Source: Amoebophrya sp. AT5.2
Taxonomy: Eukaryota > Sar > Dinophyceae > Syndiniales > Amoebophryaceae
NCBI GenBank assembly: GCA_005223375.1
Contig: RXOD01005809.1
Coordinates: 1-12,431, forward strand
Reading direction: 5' to 3'
DNA length: 12,431 nt
Positions 1 through 10,900 of this stretch are shown one piece after another (position 1 is the first letter of the stretch; the number at the start of each line of letters is the position of its first letter). Below the pieces are notes generated by a model that did not search any database, was not told where the DNA came from, and saw only the letters and a list, made by a program, of their open reading frames with translations. Made by a program: the position numbers and the translations under genes.

Positions 1-1
1 G

Positions 2-3000
2 TTGTCAAGCGCGAGCCGAGACAGCATAAAGAGTAGCCGGAGTTTTCGCCTCGGCGGTAGAAACAGGGGGCCGCCGCGGGCGGCCGGTTTGTTTTTGAGT
101 GTCCGCTCCAGCCCGCCAGCATGGTCCCAACAGCAACAGGCAGCGGGCGCCCGGCGAGACGGCGCGGCTTTCACCTTGCCTCTACGAACGGAGGAGGAAG
201 AAGAAACTCTCGTCGTATCGCCAACATGCTTGTTCGAAGTGTCGCCAGCCGATGGAAGCACAGCGGAGGACCTGCGGCTGCTGAACCGAAGCCAATCCGG
301 CCCCAGTGTTCCCTTCGCGAATCGGGCTCCATGGGGAACGCACACTCATGACGCTCAGCCACCTGATACTACTAGTAGTCGCCGCGAGGAGCAGGAGGAC
401 CCCAGCAACTACGACAACCTCCAGGAGCTGATCGAGAATGACGAGCATTCCGAGAGATCACGATCACGAGCGCGCACTGGATCGGCGAACAGCATCGACA
501 CGCACGACAGCTTTTTACACAGTGTGAGCCGGCCACTTGCGGGCCGTCAAGCGGTTCAGGATCTGTTTCCAGGCGGCTCGAGACGGCGCCATTCCGGGGG
601 AAGCTCGATCAGTCTGCTGGGAGGTGGAAACTATGACTCAAATCCCGGCGGTGCTGGTGCTCGCCCACCGGGCGGTGGTCAGCATGGAGACGCGGGCCCA
701 CACGACGAGCCGTTAGCAGCGATCCATCGAGGCGTGAGCAGCGGATCCAGACGCGGCGGGCCGCCAGGCGGAAACTACCAATACGGGGGCTCGTCGTCGT
801 CTTCGACCAACTACAGACCGCAACAGGACCTGCAGTACAAGTCTCCGTTTCCGGAAGAGGAAAGAGGAGCCACGCTAGACTGGGACAGCCTGACCTTCGA
901 GGTCGGAGGCAAGAAAATTCTGGACAACTGCTACGGACGGCTCTTTCCGGGCGAAGTCTGCGCTTTGATCGGACCGAGCGGCGCGGGAAAATCCACATTG
1001 ATGAATCTGCTCGCAGCAAGGCAAAGATGGAATGGCCAGGGGCTAAAGTTGGATGGAACCATACGGTACTAAACTGACTTGTTACTGTACGTAGTCGTGG
1101 TTGTACTGCTGGAACGAACAGATTCGGCCTCACGTACACGTTCATCAACATCGACAATTAAAACGAAAAAACATCTTTTTTTCGCGGTCGTGATGAGGAC
1201 AATGAAAAAATTCTACATTTCGTTCTCGAACAATGCGCTCAGAATCAATCAAATCAATCTCACGCTCACCTCCACGACCACACAACTTACTACACAGTTT
1301 CGGCGGACGTCCCGCTGGATATGAGGGTTTGAAAGACTCCGTCGCCCTCATCATGCAGGCCGAGAGTTTCGTGGAGACACAGACAGTGGAGGAATCGCTG
1401 CGATTTGCGGCCATTCTCCGCGGAGTCGAGGAGTCGATATCCGACGAAGAGGTGTTATTAGAGGCGGCAGATCACGAGCCAACAGAACCGGAAGCAGCGG
1501 AGCAGGATGAAGCCGAAATCTCCGAGGCAGACGAGACGACCGCGCTTTCGCCCGGAAAGGGAAGTCAAGAAAAAAAGCGGCCCTTCCTGAGCAGGCAAGA
1601 TTCCCTGGAATACGAATACGGAGATCTGGAAAGCGGGCGAGGGGCAGAGCCTGCTTTATCTGCTACACTCACAACGAAATCGAAGCCCGCATCTAACAAG
1701 CCGAAATCCGTCACTAGTACAAGAAAATCCGCTCGCAACAGCGTCTCCCCAGTGTCTCGCGGGAAAGCGCGCAAACGGGTGCTCGCCAGGAAGATTGACG
1801 AGACGCTCGAGATGCTCGGCCTCGAATCGTGCCGCAATACGCCCGTGTTGCGCATATCTGGCGGGCAGAAGAAGCGCGTGGGTGTGGCGCTGGAGCTGAT
1901 TTCGAACCCCAAAATCCTGTTCCTCGACGAGCCGACGTCCGGGCTCGACAGCTTCTCTTCGCTGCAGCTTGTTCAAAACCTGCGTCGCGTCGCGCGTGAA
2001 CGCGAGGCAATTGTGTGCCTCACGGTGCATCAGCCTTCGTCGGAGCTCTTCTCGCTGTTCGACCGGGTTTACTGCATGCGTTACGGAAAGTTGCTGTTTC
2101 ACGGCCTGAACAAGAATATGGAAAACGTCATCAGCGCGTGCCGGGAGGGCGTCGCGGCGGAACAGGCGGCGGCAGCTGTGCCGCCGGGACCCCAAAAGCA
2201 AGCAAAGTCGGAGCCTCAAAGCGAGCAGCATGACGAGATGAGCTTTGGCACGCCGGCGATCATAAGCCAGGGGGAACATCATAATGCTGCCACGACTGGT
2301 ACTAGCACGGACCACAAGATCCTCGCTCCCTCCTCTGCTGCGGAATTCGTTCCGCCCCCATACGCTGCTTCCGCTGCGCGCGCAAGGACTAGCGGCAATG
2401 AGCAGGACGGCGCTTCCTCGGCCACAGCACGCGGCGGCGCGGTTCAGTCCTCCCGCACAAAGGCCATGGAGCTCTGCCTGTTTCTAAAGAGTTGGACCAT
2501 CCCGGGGTTTCTGGCGCTGGTGCGCCAGCCCATCCCCATGGAGTTTTCGACGTGTGACTGGCTTCTCAACCTCGCGCAGTCGCTGGATGACGCCGAGATC
2601 CAAGCGCTCATTCGCAAGTCGAGATCCATCTTCGACGCCGGGTTGGTCTCACTGTCGGAGTTCGATATCATCGTTCGCAGGGCTATCGAGGAGCACCTCC
2701 CCCAGGTGAAACGCGAAAAAGTCTTGAAGCGCGAGTACGTCGAAGCGCTCGAGGCCATCGCGAAAGACGCGCCGCCAATGGCCTCTCCCAGGGTTGCGCA
2801 GGCAGGTGGGCAGGGGACGGCTGCACGTGGAATTGAAAATTATCTCCCCCAGCAGCAGGATCTTCGTCGGGACATGGTTAGCGGCGCGGACGCGAGGAAC
2901 GGGGCGAATATCGCCGGCAATCCGAATCATGGCGGAGAGCTCGCTCCTCAGGACGGTTTGACCCAAACTACCACAAAGAACGGCACACCTCCTGACCCCG

Positions 3001-3986
3001 AGCCGCCGATCGACCCCGCGACCTGTGCGCCGCATCACCCCTACTCGACCCAGAAGCTGCGCCCCCGCGAGCGCCCCAACTGCTGTACCCAGGTCCGCGC
3101 GCTGCTCATCCGCGAGATTCAGAGTACGTACAGGAACACTTTCTCGCTGATGTTCCGCGTGCTGACCCCCATCGTGCAGGTTGCGCTCTACAGCATCGCG
3201 TTTTGGAGCACGGGGCGGTACCTCGCGCAGGGGCAGGAGATCGGACCGGCGGGCGAGCTTGTGCCGCTGACGGAACGCGCACAGTTCTCCGCGAGAATAC
3301 GGGATCTGTTCATCTCGATTGCGACGGTGTACTTTATGAGCTTCACGGCGGGCGCGCAGGTGGTGCTGCTCAACATCCCCGCAGAACGAGCGGTTTTCCT
3401 GCGCGAGTACACGAGCAACATGTACAGCACCTGGGCGTACCTGCTCTCGAAGATGCTCGTCGAGCTGCCCATCACCATGTTCCAAACGCTCGTGATCGCG
3501 GGCATCATTCGCGGGGGGTACGGGTACAACAGTTCCTTCTTCTGGATGTGGCTACTGCTGTTCCTATCGATGACCAGCGGCGGCGCGGTCGGAGTCGCGA
3601 TCTCGACGCTCACCTCGCGAGCGGAAGTAAGCCTGGTGCTGCTCACCGTTATCACGAACACGATACCCGCGTGTTTCGGAGGTGTGATGCGGGCGCTGTC
3701 GCAGATACCGGCGTGGGTGCGCTGGATGAAGCACATCATCCAAATGTCACACATCGCGGCGACGATGGGCTTGGTGGAACTGGAGGCGATCGACGTGACC
3801 GCAATCTCGGAAGACCCGACGGCGCAGGCGAACTTCGAGGCGGAAAGACAAGCCTTTTGGAAGGGGAACGATATCAGGAGAGAAATGCTGCCGTACTACT
3901 TGTCCATGACGCTGCTTCTCTGGCTGCTCTTCCGGGGGCTCGGGGTAGTATTTCTAAAATGCGGTGCGAGGTCGGCGATTGATTAA
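2..3986 (+). CDS. ABCG (White-family) ABC half-transporter, 5'-partial, two exons visible
   Basis: This is an ATP-driven membrane exporter subunit of the ABCG family, which works as a dimer and usually moves lipids, sterols or xenobiotics; the substrate cannot be read from sequence. Exons are 2-1065 and 1298-3986, and splicing restores an uninterrupted ATPase. In the visible 1250 residues, Walker A (GPSGAGKST) is at 324-332, the Q-loop Gln at 375, the signature ISGGQKKR at 541-548, Walker B plus D-loop (ILFLDEPTSGLDS) at 561-573 and the switch His at 599. Six hydrophobic helices follow at about 972-991, 1025-1046, 1070-1092, 1102-1123, 1132-1152 and 1221-1241, with a long loop before the last. 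The ATPase-then-membrane order is diagnostic of ABCG. The family is usually 650-700 residues; extra length lies in residues 1-290 (Ser/Gly/Gln/Glu-rich), 408-508, and about 640-745 plus 841-940. There is no in-frame Met before residue ~335, so the start lies upstream or in an unseen exon. Stop is TAA at 3984. Family assignment is very secure. Confidence 0.94.
1066..1297 (+). other. spliceosomal intron of the ABCG gene (232 bp, GT-AG)
   Basis: The reading frame of the first exon hits TAA at 1070 just after the ATPase beta-strand ending in GTIR. The second exon resumes with FGGRPAGYEG at 1299. Splicing 1065 to 1298 joins CG and T into an Arg codon and gives GTIR-FGGRPAGYEG, the expected ABCG sequence between Walker A and the Q-loop. 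Donor is GTACTAAA and acceptor is TACTACACAG. The insert carries many in-frame stops and is AT-richer than its flanks. Confidence 0.93.
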
Positions 3987-4039
3987 GTTAGTAGTCCTGG
4001 GACACCTCCACACGTCCTTGCGTATCATGAAGAAACGGA

Positions 4040-4075
4040 AGCGAAGCAGCGAAGTTTCGCTCTATGTTTCGCTCT
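4040..4075. repeat. nested inverted/direct repeat in the ABCG 3' flank
   Basis: AGCGAAG occurs twice (4040-4046 and 4048-4054), followed directly by two copies of TTTCGCTCT (4055-4063 and 4067-4075). The inner arms AGCGAA and TTCGCT flank just two bases, and the outer arms could pair as an alternative, longer-loop stem. The element lies 54 bases after the stop codon, so it would sit in the 3'UTR. A role in mRNA stability or 3'-end formation is only inference. Confidence 0.6.
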
Positions 4076-4190
4076 AATATTCAGAAGGCTGTACTAGATG
4101 CAGGCTTGGTTGAACGTCGTCGAGGCGCATGGAATGAAGCTTCGGCTTCTAATCCTTATCCTTGTCCTTCTATCTAAAATCTAACGCAGG

Positions 4191-4202
4191 CGCGCGCGCG
4201 CG
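4191..4202. repeat. (CG)6 dinucleotide tract
   Basis: Six uninterrupted CG units lie in the otherwise mixed-composition intergenic DNA. Such alternating purine-pyrimidine tracts can adopt Z-DNA; here it is only a short simple repeat. Confidence 0.85.
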
Positions 4203-4613
4203 GGTATGAAACATGGCCTGCTTCAAAGTACACGTTCTGAAAATATAGCGACAGAACCTCACCCCGCACCAAACGATGACGCAGCGTGGTACTTTTCACG
4301 CACACGCTCATCTACGTACTCACTTGTTTTTAATTTTTTCGAAACCTCTCTATCTTCGTTGGGAACAACAAAGTAACTCCACGCACGACATGATAATTCT
4401 TGCCAGTCGAGCTGGTGTTCTCCTGGCACGATCGTGTAAAACAAAAAGGGCCGCGAGCTGAGGCTAGCTTTCGTCCGTATTCATCGAAGTTGAGTCCTCG
4501 AAGTCGAAGCAAAAGCGATTGAGCGGCACAGAGAAAATGACACTCCACATCGACCCTCGGTAGACCTATTTTTGGACCACCTAAACCTATTGGACCAGCC
4601 ACCACCCTTGGAG

Positions 4614-4625
4614 GTAAGTACTTAC
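4614..4625 (+). promoter_or_regulatory. candidate 5'UTR intron donor, palindromic GTAAGTACTTAC
   Basis: GAG|GTAAGTAC at 4614 is the best match to a consensus 5' splice site outside the coding region, about 300 bases before the topoisomerase ATG. A plausible acceptor is the AG at 4898-4899 (CTAGACAG), 15 bases before the ATG, which would give a 286-bp 5'UTR intron. The site is a perfect 12-base palindrome, so the minus strand has the same donor-like sequence. Without transcript data the intron remains a guess. Confidence 0.3.
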
Positions 4626-4914
4626 TCAATTCATTGTGCCTACAGAAAGGACGCGTGGTCTGCTTTCGTGGAAAAGAACCGGGTCACTCGTGGCGCGAAA
4701 AACGTACTTTCTTACGTCGTATTCTTCTTTGCCCGTGAACTGCGCCGTTGTATTCGTAGTCGTACAACATCAATTTCGGATAGCGGATCGCGTGATCATC
4801 TGTCTGGATCCAGTAGCACGCTCGCTTTCGGCGCAGAAATAACACACGTCAAAGCAGCCGCACCAACGAAGACGGGGGCACTCCAGAGAAACTAGACAGT
4901 CTCCGCGGACAAAG

Positions 4915-7900
4915 ATGCCGGCTCCTCAGGCAGGCTCGCCCGGCGGCGGGGTGAAGTCCCACACCGCTGGCCGTTCCGGCAAGACGATCGAGCAGATCTA
5001 CCAGAAGAAAACACAACTAGAGCACATCCTCCTCCGTCCTGACACCTATGTCGGGTCCTGCGAGCCCCAGATGCAGGAGATGTGGGTTTTCGACGAGTCT
5101 ACCCAGTCCATGCAGTTCCGAAAAATCACGTACAGTCCCGCGCTGTACAAAATCTTTGACGAGATCCTCGTGAACGCCGCCGACCACCTCCAGCGGTCGG
5201 CCTCCATGGACGTGATCAACGTAAAGATCAACAAGCTCGACGGCACCATTGCGGTCTACAACAACGGCGCCGGAGTGCCGGTGGTGATGCACCAGGAGCA
5301 TAAGATTTACGTGCCGGAGCTGATTTTTGGGAACCTCCTCACCTCCGACAACTACGACGACAACGAGAAGAAGGTGACAGGCGGGCGCAACGGGTTCGGC
5401 GCAAAGCTGACGAACGTGTTCTCGAAAAAGTTTGTGATCGAGACGGCGGATGCCAAGGAAAAGAAGCGCTTCACGCAAGTGATGGAAAACAACATGAGCG
5501 TGAAGAACAAGCCGAAAATTGAGGAGTACAAAAAGGAACCGTACACGCGAGTGACGTTCACGCCGGATCTCGCGAAATTCCACATGACTGAACTCGACGA
5601 CGACACAATCGCTCTTTTCTACAAGCGCGTATGGGACATCGCAGCAACCACGGATAAACGATGCAAGGTATGGTGAACAAGAAAAATCTCGCTTCGTTCA
5701 TTGTTGGGGTGCGGTATCTATGAAGATGGCTAGTGTGACGAGCACGTGATCGAGAATGAATCTCGTAAGCCAATTCCCGTAATTCTCAATCCCAAATAAC
5801 ATCGACTCACCGCATGCTCAAAAGGTTTTCCTGAACGACAAGCGGCTTCCGATCACCGACTTCAAGTCGTATTGCGAATTCTTCGTCAAGTCTACGTCTG
5901 CGACCGAAATCGCCGAGGGAAACAAGCCCCTTACCATCGTGCACGAGAAGTGCGGCACCCGATGGGAGGTTTGCGTCACCCTCTCGCTCGAGCAGCAATT
6001 TCAGCAGGTCTCTTTTGTGAATTCCATAAACACGATAAAGGGGGGTACACACGTCGCGCACGTGACGGAGCAGCTCGTGGAGGTTCTGCTGAAAAAAGCG
6101 CAAGCGGGAAACAAGAAGGGGATGGCGATCAAACCTGCGAACGTAAAACAGCACCTGTGGGTATTCGTAAATTGCCTGGTGGAGAATCCGGCGTTTGATT
6201 CGCAAACGAAGGAGACGCTGAAGACTCAGGCGTCGAAGTTCGGAACGAAGTGCGAACTCTCGGACGCATTCATCAAAGACGTTCAGAAATCGGGCGTGAT
6301 TGATATGATCGTCAACTGGGCCAAGGCCAAGGAAAAGGTGGATTTGGGGAGAAAACTGAAGAGTTCGGGCAACCAGGTGCGAGTTCTCGGAATTCCGAAA
6401 CTCGAAGACGCGAACGAGGCGGGTGGAAAAAAATCGTCGCAGTGCACGTTGATTCTCACGGAAGGAGACTCCGCGAAGGCGCTTGCGGTAATATGAAGTT
6501 TACAGTCTTTTTTTCCGATGTTGATTTATCTTCGTTTAAATGTTGGAAAATAATGCTGTAGAGTCTAAGTCCACTTCATCTAGCCAGGCTTCTTTCAATC
6601 ACTGACGCTGACCAGGTCGCCGGTCTCTCCGTGATCGGTCGCGATTTCTATGGCGTGTTTCCCCTGCGCGGTAAATTGCTCAACGTTCGCGAGGCTGCGC
6701 ACGCTACGCTGCTGAAGAACGCCGAGATTCAGGCTATCTTGAAGATCATGGGCCTGACTCCCGGCGTGGAGTATGACGACCTGAACAAGCTCCGCTACGG
6801 CAGCATCATGATCATGACGGACCAGGATTTGGACGGTAGCCACATCAAGGGTTTGCTCATCAATCTGATCGAGGCGTGGTGGCCGAGCCTGATGAAGTAC
6901 AGGGGATTCCTGAAAGAGTTCGTGACGCCGATCATCAAAGTGCACAAAGGCGGGAAGAACGAAAAGAAGTTCTACACGCTTGCGGACTACGAACTGTGGA
7001 AGGGCAAGAACAACAATGGTGTGCTGACTGTCTCTTGGCGGCTAAGAAATTTTACGTAGTTCTTCTTCTTCTAGTCGGTCCATCAGAGAGAGAGAGTGGG
7101 AAACCATACGTAGCCATCCACTCGAAAAACTCCATCCACACCACGGTCAGGCAAGGGCTGGGACATCAAGTACTACAAGGGTCTTGGGACCTCGACTGCG
7201 AAGGAGGCGAAGGAATATTTCCGGGACATCGAGGTGAACGAGATCAAATTCACGTACGATGACTCCGCCAAGGAGGCCGTGGATCTCGCGTTCAACAAGA
7301 CCCGTGCCGACGACCGCAAGGACTGGATGAATGGCGCGAAGGAGTCCGACACCGTCGACCACAACAAGAAGGAGCTCGCGTTTACCGATTTCGTGAACAA
7401 GGAGCTGGTCTGGTTCTCCAAGTACGCGGCGCTTCGCGCGATCCCGAACGTGATCGACGGGTTCAAGCCCGGGCAACGAAAAATCATATTCTGCGCGTTC
7501 AAGAAAAAGATCAAAAAGGACATCAAGGTGGCACAGTTCGTGGGGTACGTCAGCGAGAAGGGAGCGTACCACCACGGGGAGAAGTCCCTGGAAGACACGA
7601 TTGTCAACATGGCGCAGGACTTCGTAGGATCCAACAACCTGAACCTGTTCTTTCCCAGCGGGCAGTTCGGAACGCGGCTGGCAGGAGGAAGCGACCACGC
7701 GAGCGCAAGGTAAGATTCCGGAGTTTTGCACAAAGTGCGTTTGAATTAACATTTTTAGGCTTTTCAAGTTTGTGAGCCACAGCTTAAGCACATGGGTACC
7801 TGAATCACCAATGCAAAGCGTGTCGACCACAATTCGTTGATGATCGACTGAGGTACATCTTTACTCGGCTGATGCCCTATACGCGCACGATTTTCAACGA

Positions 7901-10900
7901 GACGGACGACAACGTCCTTACGTACCAGAACGAGGAGGGTCAGTGGATCGAACCGCATTTCTACGTTCCCGTGATCCCGATGGTCCTCGTAAATGGCGCC
8001 CAGGGTATCGGCGTCGGATGGTCGACAAGCATCCCGAACTTTAACCCGCTGGAGATCGTCGACAACCTCCGTCGCTACCTCCGCGGGCAGGCAATGACGG
8101 AGATGAAGCCCTGGTACCGCGGCTTCATCGGCGAGATGAGTACCGACGTGAATTCGAACGGCACGAAGTTCATCGCCAGTGGCGTCATACAGAAGACCAG
8201 CGAAACGACGCTGGAGATTCTGGAGCTGCCGCTGAAAGAGTGGACGAGCAGCTACAAGGAGTTCTTGGAGGGAATGCTGCCTGGCGCGGCGAAGGCAGCC
8301 GCAGCAGGGGACGACAAGAACGACAATAAAAGCAAGAAGGGCGCCGGAGGGAATGCAAACGGGAACGCGGGGAACATCCAGTCGATCGAGGCCCAGATAA
8401 CGGATTGCCGCGAGTACCACACGGAGAACACGGTGCACTTTCTGTTGAAGCTGACCGAGGAGCAGATGCAGACGGCGGAGGAGACCGGTCTGGAGCAAAT
8501 GTTCAAGCTGCGGGCCTCCGTGGCGACGACAAACATGATGCTGTTCGACTCGAGTAACCGAATAAAGCGGTATGAGACCGCGGGGGACATCCTGAACGAG
8601 TTTGCGATTGTTCGGCTGGAGTACTACGACAAGCGGAAGAAGTTCCAGATCGACAAACTCGGACGGGAGAAAGTCATTCTCGATGCGAAAGTGCGCTTCA
8701 TTTTGGCGATCCTGGCGAACCGGCTCGAGATCCGGAACAAGAAAAAGAAAGACCTGGTCCAGGAGCTGCTTGCCAACAATTATCAGCGCATGAGCGAGAT
8801 ACAGAAAGGCAATTTAGGAACGCTTCCAAATGAAGAAAGAGAAGGCGGGAACAAGGACGATAAAGAAGATGGAGCGGATGCGGAGGAAGACGACGCCGGC
8901 GGCCCGAAGGCGGACGATTTCAACTACCTTCTCGGAATGCCTCTCTGGAACCTGACGCAGGAGAAGGTGCTTTCTGTTTCCTGCTTCGCTACGTACATTC
9001 ATAAATACAGCAAGGAAGTCCAAGTTCTCGTTTTCTTCTGAAGGAGGTGGAGGCACAGGCATCAGCGATTTTTTTCTTTGTTCACGATGACTGCACTTGA
9101 GGATAGATGTCGCACCGTTGAACTCCCCGGTCTTTCGTCTCTAATTCTCAGGTCGAAGAGTTGAAGCGCCAGCTTTCCGAGAAGACGGACGAGTTGAACG
9201 CCGTGCTGGGAACAAGCCGAGAAGAAATGTGGGACCGAGATCTGATTCAGCTCCGCGAGCAGATTCAAGCCGAGTGGACCAAGCAGGAAAAGGAGGAGGA
9301 CGAGGCACGAAAGGTGCGGGCCAATAAGAAGAAACAGGCGGAAGTGAAAGAACGTATAAGTATGTTCCCGATGTTTGCGCTCGATCATGATAAGTATACA
9401 TAATATCAATCGTGGCAATTTGAGATAAACGTGTTCCTATTGCAAGACCAGTTGGAGTAGGAGTGGTTCTTGTAGTTCCCCGGGTCGTACTACCGCAAGT
9501 AGGTCGAGTCGTGCGAGGAGAAGCACCGACCGATCCAAGTGCAAGTTTTCATCTTCGTTAGTGCGGGAACAAAGTTTTTACCTTTACGCGGAAACGCCCA
9601 AAGTGCTGACGTTGACGAAAACAAACTGACTATACAGTTACAGAAGTGAGTAGAAAATAAAGTTAGTAGCACTTTTATAGCTTCACAAAGAAAGACAAAA
9701 CTGCCACAAGAAAGATTGACAAACTAGCATCATCAACAGCACTTTGTCTTTGACTTTACAAAACCACAGTGAAGAAGCCGGCGCGCGGTCGCAAGCCAGC
9801 GACGCAGGACGACGACGACGACAACGGAAAGTTTGCGCCGAAGCTGGATCCTGTGGAACTGCTGAAGACGGCCGCGAAGAGAAATACTGGCCTGAGAGTG
9901 AACGAGACATCTGCGGTGCAGTTCGTCAACCTCGACGAAAAGCGGCAGTACATGGAGACGCGGCAAGTCAGCGACCGCGTCGAGAAGCGCACCGGCGGCC
10001 GAAGGAAGGAAGGAGGGAACAATACGCAGAAATCCCAGGGCACTTCTGGCGGGGGCCTGGGAGGCGACTTTTCGCAAGAGCAGGATCTCAGCCAAGCCTT
10101 TTTTGGACTGAGCCGCGCAGCATCAAAAGAAAACTCGCGCGAACCCTCAAAGGAAAGCAGCGCCGGAGGCGGCGACGCGATAGGAATAGGAGCAGCCGCT
10201 TCCTCGTCGTCATCAGCAGCAGCCGGACGCGGCTCCATGAAGAAGGCCGGCGGTCGCGGCGGGGCACCCGGTAGGAAAAAAGCTGCCCCTGCGCCGGCGT
10301 CGGGGAGCAGTGCCGGGGACGATGCGAATTACCATCATCCACAGATCACCAATTTTATACAGCTGGAACCAGCAAAACAGCCGTCACCGGAGAAGCCGGC
10401 GGAGCCACAGAGCAACATACCCACAACCACCTCCGCTGCGTCAGGGTCCTCGTTGATGGCAAGAATGCTTGCACGCAGACAAGAAAATGCGAAGTCAAGT
10501 GGAGGCGTAGCAGAGGCGCCGGCGATCGGCAGCGCCTCCCTCGCCGGCCCCAGCAGTTTTGGTTTGGCCGACATGCTAGCAGCGCCGTCGACTTCTTCGT
10601 TGCATGGGTTCGGCGCTGGATTCGGGGGGACAAGTACTAGCTTTTCAAGCCGCGCGCCCCCGGCCTCTTCGTCGTCGAATCAAAAATTTGGACGATTCGA
10701 TGCCCTGATGGAGACGATTGGAGTAGGCGGACCGTCGTCATCTTCGTCCTCCACTAGCGCACTTGGCGGCGCTGGCGCAACAGCCCCTCTCCCAGGTCTG
10801 CCTTCTGCGTTCGATGAAATGAACGACGATACTGGTGCGGAAGGAGGTGGGAAGGCGAAGACAACGAAGGGTGGCGGAAGGAAGCGCAAACTCGCGATGG

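Larger units (their letters stand above)
3987..4914 (+). other. intergenic region between the ABCG and topoisomerase II genes
   Basis: There are 928 bases without a supported gene. The first part should contain the transporter 3'UTR; the last part should contain the topoisomerase promoter and 5'UTR. I see a nested inverted repeat (4040-4075), a (CG)6 tract (4191-4202) and a palindromic consensus donor (4614-4625) that may open a 5'UTR intron. There is no clear TATA box or tRNA. An open frame runs from about 4572 to 4895 but resembles nothing I know and is not in the topoisomerase frame. Confidence 0.7.

Noticed and set aside
1066..1297. Frameshift or pseudogene interpretation of the broken ABCG frame
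   Set aside because: A canonical GT-AG intron restores the frame and the conserved residues exactly, so no lesion is needed.
1656..2315. 219-codon minus-strand frame opposite the ABCG ATPase
   Set aside because: It is antisense to the Walker B and signature region of a clear gene; the Arg/Leu/His-rich translation is typical of reverse-strand reading.
2649..3754. Overlapping long frames opposite and beside the ABCG membrane domain (2649-3485 minus, 3188-3754 minus, 3203-3982 plus)
   Set aside because: They are shadows of the membrane-domain exon, which encodes recognisable ABCG helices.
4614..4645. A 32-base mini-intron GTAAGT...CTACAG
   Set aside because: It is far shorter than every other intron here (128 bp or more); the donor is more likely paired with a later acceptor, or unused.
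4572..4895. 107-codon + strand frame before topoisomerase II
   Set aside because: It opens with TTG rather than ATG, has no recognisable content, no clear codon bias, and is out of frame with the topoisomerase start.
3987..4914. tRNA, rRNA, snRNA or spliced-leader RNA gene in the noncoding stretches
   Set aside because: I looked for T-loop-like words, cloverleaf arms and the known dinoflagellate leader sequence here and in 10978-12431 and found none.
9756..10238. Long minus-strand open frame opposite the topoisomerase tail exon
   Set aside because: It is an antisense shadow of a Ser/Gly/Lys-rich, GC3-rich exon; the product is low-complexity and the + strand exon is supported by an in-phase junction to the conserved gene.
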